Positions 1 to 12,997 of a DNA stretch of 64,000 nucleotides are shown here, piece after piece (position 1 is the first letter of the stretch; each line of letters begins with the position of its first letter). The position numbers and the translations under genes are program-made. Source of the stretch: Tenebrio molitor (Eukaryota; Arthropoda; Insecta; Coleoptera; Tenebrionidae); contig NC_091055.1 of the NCBI RefSeq assembly GCF_963966145.1, positions 6,882,001 to 6,946,000 on the forward strand, in the 5' to 3' direction. Below the pieces are notes generated by a model that worked only from the letters and a program-made list of their open reading frames with translations, ran no database searches and was not told the DNA's origin.

Positions 1-720
1 ACAGCAGAAATCAATAGGGAATAATGGGCATGTAGAAATAATATTCACCTAAAGACCCAAAACAGAAAATGCGACTTTTTTATCTGATCCAACTATGTAG
101 GTAGGATGTGCGTTGCAAAAACGCAAAGGTTTTCAAAATCAAAACTCTAAAAGAGATAATGGAACACATTTCATGATCGGACGGGGGACTAAACACTCAT
201 TAAATATGGATTAATGAATGGCGGCCATGATTCGTTTATTTATCTGACCATTTTATTACGCAAATTCAATACATTAAGTACTAATACGTCGTTTTGGTAA
301 CTGACAAATAGAAAAATAGAAAAAAACGAATGCAGGATGATAAAACTAAAAATAAAATTTTGTAATGCTTCGCCCGGGAAAACATATTTATTTGCATTCT
401 GTTGGGTATTTCGAAACTGCAGTAAAAAGGAAAAAGTAGATTTGCAAAAGCAGCTCTTCTGGATAATAGGATTTCCTAAGGAATTATTTTGAGTAGCGTG
501 ATATACTGTTTTTCAAGTTTTAAAATAAATGTTATATAACTTGCCGACCCTAACGAAATTTAAATGCAGCCAGTAATACGTTATGCAGTTATAACTTGAT
601 ACCTTTATTTCTGGCATTATTGACAATCACTTGACAATTCCTTCTTGTATAATTTGAAAATAATTTTTGTTAATTATTAAAATGTGTTCCAATGACGAAA
701 GGGTCGATATGATATTGATA
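1..720. other. AT-rich non-coding DNA
   Basis: I see no gene, RNA or repeat boundary here. The stretch ends at the TA that starts the first inverted-repeat transposon. Confidence 0.5.
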
Positions 721-1601
721 TACAGTGCATTCGTAAAGTTCGGAATAAATTCGATAAAATTGTAAGTATTCATTTCTGAGAAAAATCCTCGGAGAGGTCA
801 ACTTTGTTTTTAAAAAGTGCATATTGTACAATACGTTATTTAAGTTGACAGCTTGTCATCTCCTAATAATGACGTCATCAATAATTTTTTTAAATGACAA
901 CCATCACTTTTTTCATCTTTTTCTGGTAGACCTTCTTAGTACTTAAATGACTAATGGAAAAAAATGATACCTTACATAACAATTTTTTTGAGAAAATGAC
1001 AAATTTTACTTAAAAAATTTAATTTAATTTTTAATGTAAAAATTTTAATTAACCTCAAACAAAATCAAAAAAACATCTCAGGTTAACAATAAAATTTAAC
1101 GCAAATGTTGAAATTGTCTCCCGCCAACTATTTGGCGCTCACCGACACTTTGTACACTGCGCTCAATAATGTCAGGGCTTATTTGTTCCGTTTCAGTGCG
1201 AATTCTCTACCGCAAATCGTTCTAAATTGTTTGGTCTGTAAAATAAACCTTCCATTGTAACTAAATCTATTGGAAAAAAAATTAAGTTAAAAATTAAATT
1301 ACATTTTTTGAAATAAAATTTGTCCTTTTCTCAAAAAAAATTGCTATGTAAGGTGTTAATTTTTTTCATTGATCGTTTAGCTAGTACGAAGGCGTACCAG
1401 AAAAATAAGAAAAAAAGGGGGGTTATCATTTAAAAAAATATTGATGACGTCATTATTAGGAGATGACAATCTGTCAATATAAGCAAAGTACTGAACAATA
1501 TGCACTTTTTAAAAACAAAGTTGACCTGTTCAAGGATTTTTCTCAGAAATTAATACTTACAGTTTTATTGAATTTATTCCGAACTTTACGAACGCACTGT
1601 A
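721..1601 (-). mobile_element. Fold-back MITE, TA-CAGTG family, copy 1
   Basis: The element begins TACAGTGCATTCGTAAAG and ends with its reverse complement, CTTTACGAACGCACTGTA, so a TA lies at each end as in Tc1/mariner target sites. The two arms are long: about 320 bp on the left (721 to about 1040) pairs with about 310 bp on the right (about 1290 to 1601), including the inner block near GGTCAACTTTG. Perfect TGACGTCA palindromes lie at 870-877 and 1445-1452, one per arm. The unpaired centre holds the tail of a transposase gene on the - strand (about 1096-1240). There is no complete transposase, so the element is non-autonomous. Related copies lie at 8307-9473 and 19459-20004. Confidence 0.88.
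1096..1240 (-). pseudogene. Transposase C-terminal relic in MITE copy 1
   Basis: Read on the - strand, this encodes ISPDIIERSVQSVGERQ followed by FQHLR and a stop. It matches the C-terminal tail typical of arthropod Tc1/mariner/IS630-type transposases (RI..E...I.P..I.R...S...R...C....G..F.HL). One in-frame stop precedes RIRTETEQ. Only about 45 residues survive and no catalytic residue is present. The same tail occurs in the other two copies of this family, which suggests descent from one autonomous parent by internal deletion. Confidence 0.75.
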
Positions 1602-4600
1602 TGATAAGTCAGTTTCTTAAAAAAAAAATGTTGTCGGTTACTGCCATTTTTATAATTGAAATTTTTGTGAGGGATGTCCAAACCATACAAAACTTTAAAA
1701 TAATTCATGTTTTTGGATCAAGTTATAAATGATAAACGTATTGTTGGCTGCATTTAAATTTCGTCAGGGTCGGAAAGTTATGTGAATCAGTTTGTATAAT
1801 TTTTTGGTAATTGATGATAATTGTATTTAGTGTGCAGCAGAAAAAGTGAATTAAGATTTTGATAAATAAATTGAAGAATTTTGGCTTCCGAATATGCTTT
1901 TCTGTCAATAATTAAGATACCTAAAACAGCAAGTGACAATAAGATTTATCACAACGTTTGTTTTAGTACTGTCCAAAATATAATTTTACGAACGTCACCG
2001 CAAATATAAAGATAAGGGTAGTTATTTTGGAAAAAGGTTTGTTAGATTAGATAACTGGGGTTGTGTTGTCACGTAACCCTCACTCATAATCCTAATGGGT
2101 CGGACATAATTTTTATAAAAATAAAATTGTGTCCGTTAGTTACTCCCAAACTATAGATTGATTTGCACAATTAAGTGAAAACGGCGTTAGTTGTTGTTTT
2201 ATAGTTTTTGGAAGAAGTGACACGACAATACACTAAGATATGTCGACCATTCGATCTAATATTTTGTAAAAGTTTCTCAATTTAACCCACTCACCAACTT
2301 AGTCGATCAATTTGAAAGTGAGACTCTTCGATCCATTTACGGCCATGTAAACTGAAACAAACAACTAAAGTTAAAAATACAGTTGTAAGTGAAATTAAAT
2401 ACAATTTAATCATCCAGTTCCCATAGGTATTAAGTTCTATTCTACTTCCTTTTAACGGGATGTTTCAGTTGTGTTCAATTTGTGGTGAGAATTTGGTTGT
2501 AGTGTATGCAACTTGTTTTTATCGAACTGGAAGCTAAGTTATCGAACCGAACTTACACAAAACAAAACGTACTGAATAATCTGCCTAAGTATGTGACCCG
2601 ATTCTCGACATCGAAACTGTCTGATTATTTCAACAGGAATACGTTTATCTCGCATGTTACAGAGTCGCTCATCTTCTCATCTCATCGTTCTCTAATGCGG
2701 ACCATTATATAAACCAGTTCTTTGTCTGCAAATTTAGTACAGGAAGTATTTCTCTTCTCTCCGGTCCAATGCGTCGATTGTGCGCCAGCGAAGAAATGAG
2801 CGACGATCTAAAAATCCACACGCTTCAATTTCGCTGGCACAATCAGTGCCACCAATTATTGAGGCAACTTTATTGTTGTTTGGTTTGCAGTGAAGACCGC
2901 GACCGCCATTTTACCACGCACTTCAAAACCCAAACAAAAAGGTGCATCATAGCATCACCAGTGACAATTTCTACCAACTATTTTTCACGAACAAAGATAT
3001 ATCGTCGCTCCTACCACTCGAATATGGAGCAGACAATACATCTTTGTTTGTCACTTTAAAGGTTCAACAAGAAATATTTTGCATTTTCCTATTTATAATT
3101 CATATCTTTTCAAATTCCTCTACAAACCCAACTCTTTTCGACGTTTTCCCCAATAACTTCATACTTCAACGCTTGGAAATGACGCTTACACTATTTCACC
3201 TCAACACGTTTTTGTTTTACTGTACAAGAAGAATTTTATCAATCGCACTACTCGACAAGCTGCAAAATTTCACATCATCGAATCTCTATCCGGCTCGAAG
3301 GACCAAAACAATTTATTGGTCGACCTTTGAGAACTGTTTCAAACAAAACCGGCTTTCATTTTGTAAAATATTTTTCCTCCAAACCCAAAATCTAGTCGAC
3401 AATTTTGTTCATTTTTTATTGTCTTTAATATTTTACTTTTCAAACATCTAAATTGGCTTAAACTTTGTATACATATTTCACTATCAAATTTTTTTACAAC
3501 TCTCTCTGATCAACCCATCAAGACTCCTCTTAAGTGAATTGAATAAGTAGTCAAAGTAGCACTTTTGCATTTATCAAGATTTAGATAAATGCCGCTTTAT
3601 TTTGGAATTATAAATACATATTGCAACAAGTAATGCGATGAGTTTTATTGTTGAAATTTGGTGAAAATAGTGGTCTTCGGAAAGAAGCGTTACGTAGAAT
3701 AGATGGCGATAAAAGTGTTTTAAAGAAAATTGAAGGTATCGAATTTTTAGGTTATGCCCAAAACAAAGGACGAAGCTTGTCGGAGTGGTTCGGAAAGTTG
3801 ATGAAATTATTCGAAAACACATTTAGAATTTATTGCGATAAGAAATGTGGACATATTATATGGATGATCGAAACCTGATAGAGACGCCAGGAAAAGATTG
3901 CATCTTCCAGACTTCACGGGTCGTGTTATTACGATGTCAATATAACATACAACCCTCACTATTCAAAAAATAACAACTTTATTTCAGCCCCGGCAACAAC
4001 CCATATTAAAGTCAAGGCGAAAAAGTCAACATTAGGCTCACTATCTGGCATTACAGGCAAGGTGTTTCGTAAACAAACTGGAATAACTGACCGCCCTTTA
4101 AGGGCACGTTCGGATTTACTAGTCGATTATCGCCGAAATTAACCGATAATGTATGTGCAGCTATCAATTCAATTAAGCAATAATATTTACAAAGGTTCCA
4201 TGTCCAGTATTCACTTAATTGATCGTCACAGAGGGTCCTCAGCTCCATATCGGTGCTACTTCCATTGTCCACGACAATTATTATTAACAACTCTAATACT
4301 CCACTCAAGTTCTCTCGTTAGTGCCTGACAGTCTTGGCAAAGAGTACAAATATTTGCTCGCGCAACTATTACAAGAAAAACTTGTTGGCCACCTGCCATA
4401 AGAGAAATGTGTTTGGTCCTCCGTCTTGATCGCCGTTGAGTTTACTAAAAATAAAATTTTTCGTTTTTCCACCAGCTTCCTGATTATCGTCAACGTGGGG
4501 TGAAAAACCTACCCTTTAAGAAAAAAATTAAAATTCGCTCGATCATTTACAACACTAGGTGTCATGTTTTTTTTCGAATTTCGGAATGATAGAGTTTAAA

Positions 4601-5296
4601 ATAAGTTGTATAAAATTTCACTTTGTTTACAATTCAACATACTGACGTGAATCCTCCGAGGAAATTCTGTAAGGTATTTTTGCAATTTATGCTCTTTTTT
4701 TGCTTAAGCGCGGTATGTTTCAATTAACTTAATTCCACTTTCCTCACAGTTTTTTGTGACGCTCCTGTCAGGGGGCGTAATGAGAAAAAATGTAACTTCA
4801 TTTAATTAATACATATTTTCGGTTGGGATTTATACCAAACAATTATAGTAAATAGCTTATTTTCGTGTTATTTTCTCCGAAGATAAAGATTTAACAAAAC
4901 TCGACTTAATTAAATTTTGTTTTGGTTTAACGCGAAGTTAAATAGTTCTAAAAACACAGTAAAACATAACGAACGTTGTTTTTTTAAGGTCTGTACTCTC
5001 AAAAGTGTTAATTCGGAAATGAGAAATACATTTGTTTATCTTCAAGCGGTCGAAAATCGCTCCTTTGTGTATCTCCATAGAGACGGTTAAAGTGTCTTTT
5101 TTTCTGAGCGGAAAAGAAGTACTTCAAGTCCTAGAAGTAGTAGTGTCCCGTACGCGGCTCGACCGAGTCAAATGTAAGATCATTTGAAGTAATTGTTGTT
5201 CGTTAATGCTTAATAATAATAATAACTAAAGAACACACAACACATTTACGATGATAAAATGAACCTAAAACATCTAACTTGACAATTTATGTCATA
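1602..5296. other. Non-coding DNA with scattered short ORFs
   Basis: No recognisable gene is complete here. Short ORFs at 2506-3451 (+) and 4051-4493 (-) have no family signature I can defend, apart from the weak BTB-like fragment listed separately. There are no clear repeat ends before the MITE at 5297. Confidence 0.45.
2769..3060 (+). pseudogene. Possible decayed BTB-domain fragment
   Basis: The reading frame contains MSDDLKIHTLQFRWHNQCH, which resembles the opening of insect BTB/POZ proteins (a DDQ-x-F-x-L-R-W-N-N-x pattern). It is followed by LVCSEDRDRHFTTHF, loosely like the next BTB strand. A pyrimidine-rich stretch ending in tttgcag near 2890 could be a splice acceptor. In the overlapping frame, SDNFYQLFFTNKD (about 2960-3000) resembles the next BTB helix, so a frameshift may separate the two parts. 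The similarity is weak and comes from memory of the family. It may be chance. Confidence 0.18.
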
Positions 5297-5769
5297 TACA
5301 GGGTGTTTCTGAAATAAGTGCGTTAATTTTAACTGGTAATAGAACTCATCAAAAGGAACAACTTTTCTCTCTGCCATTTTGGCGAAAAACGTTGCGTAAT
5401 GGCTTAAAAAAACTAGGAAAGATTTTCCTAAAACCGTTCACATCTCCAAAACTAAGCTACCTAAAAACGTGAAACAACCAGATTCTTACGAAGTGAATTT
5501 TTTGCTATACGGGTAGATTTATTTGAATTTCGATTTCGGCGTTAAAACACGTTTTCTGGATGAAAATGGATGTTTTTTTCATATTAGCGCTGATCTCAAT
5601 TAGCCATTGCAGTATTTAGTGGCGTAGAGCTATTTTAGTGAAAAATCTCTCCAATTTTTTTTGGAATTAAACATCGTTTTTCGGCAAAATGGTAGATAGA
5701 AAAGTTGTTCCTTTTGACGAGTTCTATTACCAGTTAAAATTAACAGACGTATTTCAGAAACACCCTGTA
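5297..5769. mobile_element. TA-CAGGGTG MITE, 473 bp
   Basis: The left end TACAGGGTGTTTCTGAAAT pairs with the right end ATTTCAGAAACACCCTGTA. The inverted arms extend about 90 bp, through the blocks TAACTGGTAATAGAACTC and AAGGAACAACTTTTCT. Each end carries the TA of a Tc1/mariner-type target. The interior has no coding capacity. The copy is nearly symmetrical, which suggests a fairly young insertion. Confidence 0.9.
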
Positions 5770-7348
5770 TACCAATTTTCAACATCTTGCATATGATATA
5801 GCAATCAGATTATTTTTAATGATGTGTACAGAGATAACAATCCATTTCAAAACCACTTCGTTAAATCAAATTCTAAGCTCTATCTTCTTCCTCTATTTTC
5901 AACACAATATTTCAGTTCTGTTTCTCGTCATTGTAGGAAATGTGTCATTAGATATCTTGGACTTATTTTTTCTATTTTTCTTGGTTATATAAAAAAATGT
6001 AACTATCCTGTTTCACCAAATTAATTTATTCTAGGAGTTTTCTACCACGTTCAAAACCACCCTGCACTTACTGAGACATCCTCGGTAAACTCTTTATTCT
6101 AGTTTTACAAGATAATAATTTACCACATATTTAATGCATAACACACGGTAACATTTTGGACTTCGTGAGGTTAGCAGAAAGTTGTCGTCTACTCCTACGC
6201 CTGAACCTTTCGACTTGATCGAAAATATTGTAAACAACGTTCAGATCAATTACACGACCATTTGATTCTGGAAAGGTGTAGGAGGAACAGGACACTTCAA
6301 AACGTGTCTTGGGAAATTAAAGACAGTTGCCAAAGTTGAAATTAATTTATGTTACAATATCGCCTGAATTTATTTAACAAACGTTTCCTCCGTGAATTTT
6401 TTAGTTGAAAACTCTTCAGATGCTCAAACCTACAACTTTTCTTTATTTATAGTCACTCTTACTTCGTGTAACAAATTTAAATTGAAAACTTTGGATTTCG
6501 ATTTAATTACATATACAAATTTTACACACTTTCGTTTTACTTTTAATCTAGATTGAAATTTCAGAGATTTTCTGCACTTACTTTAACATATCAAAAGCGA
6601 CTTTACATAATTCAAGTGTAGCAGAGAAGTTCAGTAATTGCGGATTTTTGTGGTGTTAATTAGGCTTACCCTAAGATTAGTTTCTTTTATTTCTAAAGTT
6701 TACGCCGCTAATGATCACGCTGCAGCTTAACATGACACACGAAACCAACAATCTCTTCAATCAACTTAATCAACATTGTGAACCAATTACGAGATCTAGA
6801 ACTGGAAGAAGATTCATCCTGTATTACTTTTTTAATAAAACGTTGTTATTTTAAAGCAACAATTCTTAATTAAAATTAGAGGTTTAATTATTATTATCTT
6901 ACTTGCAAATAATTTATCGTCTCCTTCTTATACCTACCGTTTTATTTTGTTTTATATTATTCAAGATGCTTTCAAGACGATTTGACGAAACTATTACAAA
7001 TTTTCTTGATCCGCTTTTCAATTTCGATTCGTGGTAGAAACAATTTCATACCCGAACAGAACAACGTGAAACAAGATATTCAACGTAACAAGCCGCAATT
7101 ATCAATTAGTTAGACCACAAATATCAACGTGTCAAGTCACAATTATCAGTTATCTAAGTAGTAAATTGAGTGATGGCTTATAAGCAGGAACGGATAGCCT
7201 GTTACGAAGACACGAATTGTGTGACACGTATCGCAACTTTTGCGAAAATGTTTTACGTCTTTGCTGGAATAAAGGTAAAGGCTTCGATTGACCCTTGCTT
7301 ACCCACCAGCTTCAATAAACCGACCACACCAATTATCACAAAGTCGAA
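5770..7348. other. Non-coding DNA
   Basis: No coding, RNA or repeat signal stands out. A short ORF at 7170-7352 overlaps the start of the candidate membrane ORF in another frame and has no recognisable features. Confidence 0.45.
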
Positions 7349-7624
7349 ATGAACTTTAGTTGGAAGCAGCTAATCAAGAGTATTACAAATTCTCTTTTCT
7401 CCATTTCTCTTTTACTTGTTGTGGCTCTGGTCACTTCGTTTATTCTCGCGTTTTTAACTACTTTGCACTTGTGTTGCACATTAATTCACGCTCTTGTTCA
7501 CGTTCTTTTTTATCTGCAATTACTCTACGGAAGTGTCTTGTGTCGGGTTAATTTTAATACTAAAGATTTTTGGCAGCAGCATACAAAAGTTCTCAGATCA
7601 ACTACTGAAAGAGACGGTGACTGA
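7349..7624 (+). CDS. Candidate small membrane protein (91 aa), unproven
   Basis: I do not recognise this ORF. It encodes a short polar N-terminus (MNFSWKQLIKSITN), then a long hydrophobic stretch (about residues 15-60: LFSISLLLVVALVTSFILAF and a second segment with HLCC and HALVHVLFYLQLL) that could form one or two membrane helices. A basic/acidic tail ends in TERDGD. An AATAAA-like signal (aataaataa) follows near 7751. It could be a small membrane protein, an exon of a larger gene, or a chance ORF in AT-rich DNA. There is no supporting neighbour. Confidence 0.22.
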   Translation: MNFSWKQLIKSITNSLFSISLLLVVALVTSFILAFLTTLHLCCTLIHALVHVLFYLQLLYGSVLCRVNFNTKDFWQQHTKVLRSTTERDGD

Positions 7625-8654
7625 ATATTTTATTTGTTTTGTGCAAATATGGACGGCGTAAGTTGACCATTAAAATGCTCTTTGGCACACACGTCATAAA
7701 AGAATCGTGAGATCCTAGGCATCCTAGAAGAGACGATTTACATATTACAATAATAAATAATTGAAATCTCTCTTGCTTCCGAGTAATGCAAAACCTAGTG
7801 CTCAATACATATTAGGGTGTTATCACTTCGTTTCACATTTTATGCATCAATCGAGTCTATCACTAGAGAACTAGAGAAATGATTGTTCTGACATAAAAGT
7901 ATTTAATATTCAATAGAAAAAAGTTGTTCATAATATATAAAATGTAATACCAAATTTTTCCAAAGCGTTTCATTGACGTAAAATGTCGAATCTGGACCTA
8001 AAAGAATTATATTTTATAAAATGCGAACCACTTTTGTTAAAGTTTAGAATAAAATATTAAATGCTACAACAAATTCCAGTTTAACTGTTTTCTGAAAGTT
8101 ATTGAGGAAAACTATCACACTTTTTCGTGTGTTTTTTCAGAATGTTGTGCTCAATTTCACTCCTTTTAATAATAGTAGATTATATAATTAAGAGTAGAAG
8201 TGAGTCTTTTTGTGCTAAGCTCCGAGATTGAAGACCGAGACGAAAGCGAGTCGAGTCGGCAACTGGGCGAATTACAAAAAGTCAAAAAGACCTACTCTGA
8301 ATAATATACAGTGTGGAAACTACTTTAGAATAAATTTATTAATTTTAAAAGTAATGGCATTTGTCGAAAACGCTGAACCAGATCAATTTTTATTTCTCAT
8401 AATGCAATTTATTTTAATTTTTAAGTTGCTTCAATTGTTCATGACGTCATCCATTTTTGAGCTTTGATGTCACACTATTTTTTTTTAAATGACCACCCTC
8501 AGTTTTTTCTTCTCTTTCTGATAGACCTTCCTACTACCTAAAAGATGAATTAAAAGATTTGGTACCTTACTTAACAATTTTTTTGAGAAAATGACAAATT
8601 CTATTTAAAAAATTTATTTAAAAAAATAATGTATTAAAATGAATATAAACATAA

Positions 8655-8870
8655 TTACATAACATTTATAATTTCCGATAATAATGCGGAATCTGGAAAA
8701 GTGCCCCGAATGCTTGCAGCGTTTCCACGTTGAATGGCCAGGGAAATCCTCTCAAAAAGGAATTTCTTAGATTTTGAATACCCTGGTTCCGCGATAAGTC
8801 GGTCTCCGATGATATTAATGAAATCGATTGTTTCTTTGCACCAAGGGCCTAAGGTTTCAAAGGCTAAAAC
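8655..8870 (-). pseudogene. Non-LTR retrotransposon RT C-terminus inside MITE copy 2
   Basis: On the - strand, 71 codons are open and then end in a stop. They include FETLGPWCKETIDF, then IGDRLIAEPGYSKSKK, then LAIQRGNAASIRGTF. This is the familiar C-terminal tail of arthropod and other invertebrate retroelement polyproteins (..AFETLGPW....FL..IG.R......R...L.QRLS.AIQRGNA..I.GT..). The catalytic RT region is missing. Sequence on either side belongs to the MITE, so this is a 5'-truncated retrotransposon copy nested in the MITE, or a captured piece. Confidence 0.75.
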
Positions 8871-8948
8871 TTTAAATATGTAGTTTGACGTAAAATTTTA
8901 TTCGACCTCAAACAAAAATAAACAAACATGTAAGGTTAACAATAAAAT

Positions 8949-9095
8949 TTAATGCAAATGTTGAAATTGCCCCCTGACAAATATTTGGCACTCGCCGATA
9001 CCTTTGTACACTGGACTCAATAATGTCAGGGCTGATTTGTTCCATTTCAGCGCTGATTCTCTGCCGTAAATCTTTTAAATTGTTTTGTCTATTAA
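8949..9095 (-). pseudogene. Transposase C-terminal relic in MITE copy 2
   Basis: On the - strand the reading frame gives LRQRISAEMEQISPDIIE followed by SSVQ, then degenerates by frameshift. This is the same transposase tail as at 1096-1240 and 19701-19805. Confidence 0.7.
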
Positions 9096-9473
9096 AATAA
9101 ATCTTCTATTTTAAATAAACCCATACAAAAAAAAATTACATCAAAAATTAAATTTTTGAAGTAAAATTTGTCATTTTCTCAAAAAAAATACGTACATATT
9201 GTGTAAGGTACCAATTTTGTTCATTCATCGTTTAGGTACATAGTAAGAAGATCTATCAGAAAGAGAAGAAAAAAGTGGGGGTTCTCATTTAAAAAAATCG
9301 GTGATGACGTCATAGATCAAAAGGATGACGTCATGAACAAGTGAAGCAAACTGAAAGAAACATTATGAGAAATAAAAATTGACCTGTTTCGGCGTTTTCG
9401 ACAAATGTGATTCTCATTAGTTTTGAAATTACTGAATTTATTCCATAATTACATACATAGTTTTCACACTGTA

Positions 9474-12400
9474 TAAAGCTGATTTGTTAATTGAATCACA
9501 CGGCTTTAATTGTCAAATTAAAGCTGCGTCAAATCTGTCGATAACAATTATCCATTTTAGATAATTACAAGAATCTTCTACTAAATAAAACTAAAAGTTT
9601 AAAGCGTCATTGACAGATGCGACTCACTTTTATTTTTATTTTTTATTTTTTATTTGTACCACTCAATCTACGAAACGGCTATATTTTCTCTCCAACTAGC
9701 CTCCCAAATCTTTTTTATCTCGTACGGTATTTTTTACAAACAATTTTTATTTCTCGATTATTTTAGGATTTAAAAATTTGAATGTACATGCATATTTTAA
9801 AATAGTATGTATATGCGAGTTGCACAAGATACACTGGTATTTACAGTCATTGTACTATCCTATCAATACCAACCCCATATTCAATAATCTCTAGAAACGG
9901 TGTATAAAATTGAACTGTTTTCAGTTGCACAAAATGCTCTTTGTGACACTGAAATAGAAAAAATAATTTGTTTTATTTCAGTAATTTCTATGCTCTTGGT
10001 TATTTCTCTCTATAAAAATTAAAAAATTCAAATGCTATTATTCTAATAATATTGTAAACAAATTGTTTTCAGAGAAGTGCATTTCATGGAATATCTCTTT
10101 TTAAATTTCTGGGAAGAGCCGCACTTGACGTTTGTTTCACAGATTCGTATTTTTGTTTCGATTCGTGTATTCAATACATAACAGAAATTTGTGAACATGT
10201 TTCTTAAATATTTGTATTCGTAATTCGATCTTTTATCTGTTTTGGCGACTACCGACGGGACTTTGTTAGTGTAAATGCTGCTAATGAAGAGACAGTAAAC
10301 CAGTTCTTTCTATTTTGCTTTGAAGCCCCGAAATTCGGTACTGTAGACTTTCCCCGCTTTGATTGACACATACTAGCGAAAGTTTAGCTTTAGGCTGCGA
10401 GTCACCCTGTATCGAATTACGGGACCCGTTAATTTACGTAATTAGGGCTGTGTTATTTTTGCTTGATTTAGTCAGAGCGGCAACTCAGAAATGAGACGTC
10501 GTATGTTGGCAATCCTTATCGTGTTACTACACTAAAATAAAATATAGTCGGTGTGCAGGTGCGCAGAATTAAGTTGGTGTCACCGGTAGGCTGCAATCAA
10601 TTTTAAAGTGTCCCCTGTTTTCTTCATTCTTGATTCACATTTGAAAATGACACCGGTATAATACAATATAATAAATCGATTTTATATAAGTTTTTGACAG
10701 TTGTACGAACATATATCATGCGAACTACCGCGGACCTTCAATTACCGATTGAATTCCAACTCGACCCGGTCGGTAATCTGTCTTGTTCGAAACGAAAGCT
10801 TAAGAAAAAACGATCGACGTACATATGAATAAAATTAGGCCTAAACGAGTCATCAAGAGAGAAAGTCGACAAGACGAAAGCAATTAATGTATTCCCCTCG
10901 AACTAGTGAAGAAGGTTTCGAAGGAACTTTTCGAAGTAAAAAGGGGTCCGACATTGATTTTCTCTTAAGTTGCTGGTCGAAATAACCACAAGATTTACAT
11001 AGAACCCTCTGTCGATAACTTATGGTGTGTTTTGTAATATTTTAGATTGGCGGAGATATTTAGTTCGGTACGTTTGATGTAGCACGTTTATTCCTGTCGC
11101 CGCTTTGAAGTGAGAGACCTTTGTTTGAACAACTCGCGAGCATCCAGAGTAGAAAGTAACACATATTGAATTGTCGGCTGTTGCGTCTGTATCATGTCGA
11201 CAAATTGCAGAAAAAATCACAACGTGAGCACCACTCGTGAGCAAACGTTTTACGATCGACGGCGAGTAATTAAAAATTTTCCTTTTATTCTGAACGGGTT
11301 CAAACGATGACCTTAACTGTGTCGTGTGCAGGAAATCCGCTTCGAATCCTCGTGACACAAGCAAACTAAACATAGGCTCCGACTTGGAGATTTAAAGGAT
11401 ATTGTAATAATGAGCTTAGCGAAGGGCGAGTACTACAACAAACATCTCTCGACATTCCTAATGGTTATCACATTACACCCGCCGCGCTTTTTTATATTTA
11501 AGATAAACATTTCAGCGACAAATTGTTATTGTTGCAGTAAACAAGAAATAAATCCCTTAAGGTGAGAGGTTCCGGTTTATTGCACTCGAATCGAACAAGC
11601 TGAACACTTACTTTCGAAAGCTTTGCTTTTTTCGGTAATCTCACCTACAAATTAGGTAATAAAATAGGCTGCTCGATTGCTGTCTATTTCTTTAAAGTTG
11701 CTCTTTTCTCCGGGATTTCATTCCTCGACTCTCATAGTTATCCTCACATAATTACATCCCCTACTGAAAAAGAATTTCCATTTTATTTTCCATTCAATTA
11801 ATGTATTCTTTTTTTAATTCTCAAGGATAAACCCCAATACACGCCTTACGCAACTAATACCATAATTGTTTTTGTAAACACTTTTGTGACACCCTTAAAT
11901 ATAAAAAAAGCTTTCATTACAATTGTTTAACGAATCCAAGGTCTCCAGTTAAAACGCGAGCATTCCGGGAAAGCCGTCAGTCAATTCGTGAACACTTTTT
12001 TGACCACAGCCCTCGAAAATGTAGAATTTTTCCACCACTTGAAAAATTGTTCCCACGCATATTCCATCAGATTTAAATCTCCGCTACCCGATTCTTTGCT
12101 AAGCTCTTGTCTGCTCGTAGTCGCCCGATTGTAAAATCTTGTTTAGGTATAAAAGAGACAGTACACACGTAATTCAAAAATGCTTTTAACATACACAATC
12201 TTCTGCAAAAACAGTATTTGATGTTTTCTAAGTGCAAGCATGGAGCACGTCTGTTACGGCTCTATTGCAATTTTGTTTTGGCTTTTTTCATTTTACTTGC
12301 CGTCGCCAAAGAGATTGTAAATGTTGTACTCGTAATTAACGAAAGACTTCTCGTTTGCACCAACACGAGAGCTTTAACGGGCTCATCGTGACACCAAGAC

Positions 12401-12621
12401 TTCTCCTAATACATCGAAGAAAAGACAATTTATCGAATTTTAAACAGTGAATACATTATGTGACGGTTGTTTTTCTTGCACAACCTCCTCCTCCTTTATT
12501 ATTTTATCAAATTTTCTGTAAAAAAGAAAATTCTTTATACTGACGTCACTTTGCTGACAGTTTGCTTTTAATAATTTCATTTGTTATTTCACAAGCCACT
12601 TTCGTTCTTACGCTTATGTTA
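9474..12621. other. Non-coding DNA
   Basis: No gene is recognised. An open frame at 11020-11373 (-, 117 codons) lies in a slightly less AT-rich patch (about 10700-11400) but has no domain, signal peptide or splice context that I can defend. One isolated TGACGTCA lies at 12541-12548, outside any element I can delimit. Confidence 0.45.
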
Positions 12622-12997
12622 TATGTTTCAAAACATTTCTGGTCAAGTAGGCTATGAAAAACAAAAGCATTAAAAACGTATGGCGTAACTTGCATAATTC
12701 AGGCGTAAATGTGACTATCCCTATAATTGTTTTAAACGAACTGTCATAAAATGACAGTTTCAGAAAAAGCTTGAGAACGCTTCTTTTCTTACGATTCTAC
12801 AAGAATTGGCCTTGGCTGAACATTTAAAATTGCCGCCACGAACGGTCTTCTAGACCTTCGTGGTAACAGGTTAAAGGGGTTAAAGTTAGGTTATGTACCC
12901 AGATCAACAAAAACAAATAAATCCGCGCAATATGTGTAAACAAGTAATGTAATAACAATAAATAAATAACCAACAATTAACAATAATGTGTTTTAAA

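Larger units (their letters stand above)
8307..9473 (-). mobile_element. Fold-back MITE, TA-CAGTG family, copy 2
   Basis: The element starts TACAGTGTGGAAACTA and ends TAGTTTTCACACTGTA, with TA at both borders. The arms share the blocks that mark copy 1: the run from TTTTTTGAGAAAATGACAAA and the CTTTCTGATAGACCTTC block. Perfect TGACGTCA palindromes lie at 8442-8449, 9305-9312 and 9326-9333. The element is longer than its relatives (1167 bp) largely because about 260 bp of retrotransposon sequence sits at about 8636-8895. The transposase tail relic is on the - strand at 8949-9095. Confidence 0.87.

Noticed and set aside
11020..11373. 117-codon - strand ORF as a gene
   Set aside because: No domain, no splice or promoter context and no conserved pattern. 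Length alone is weak evidence here.
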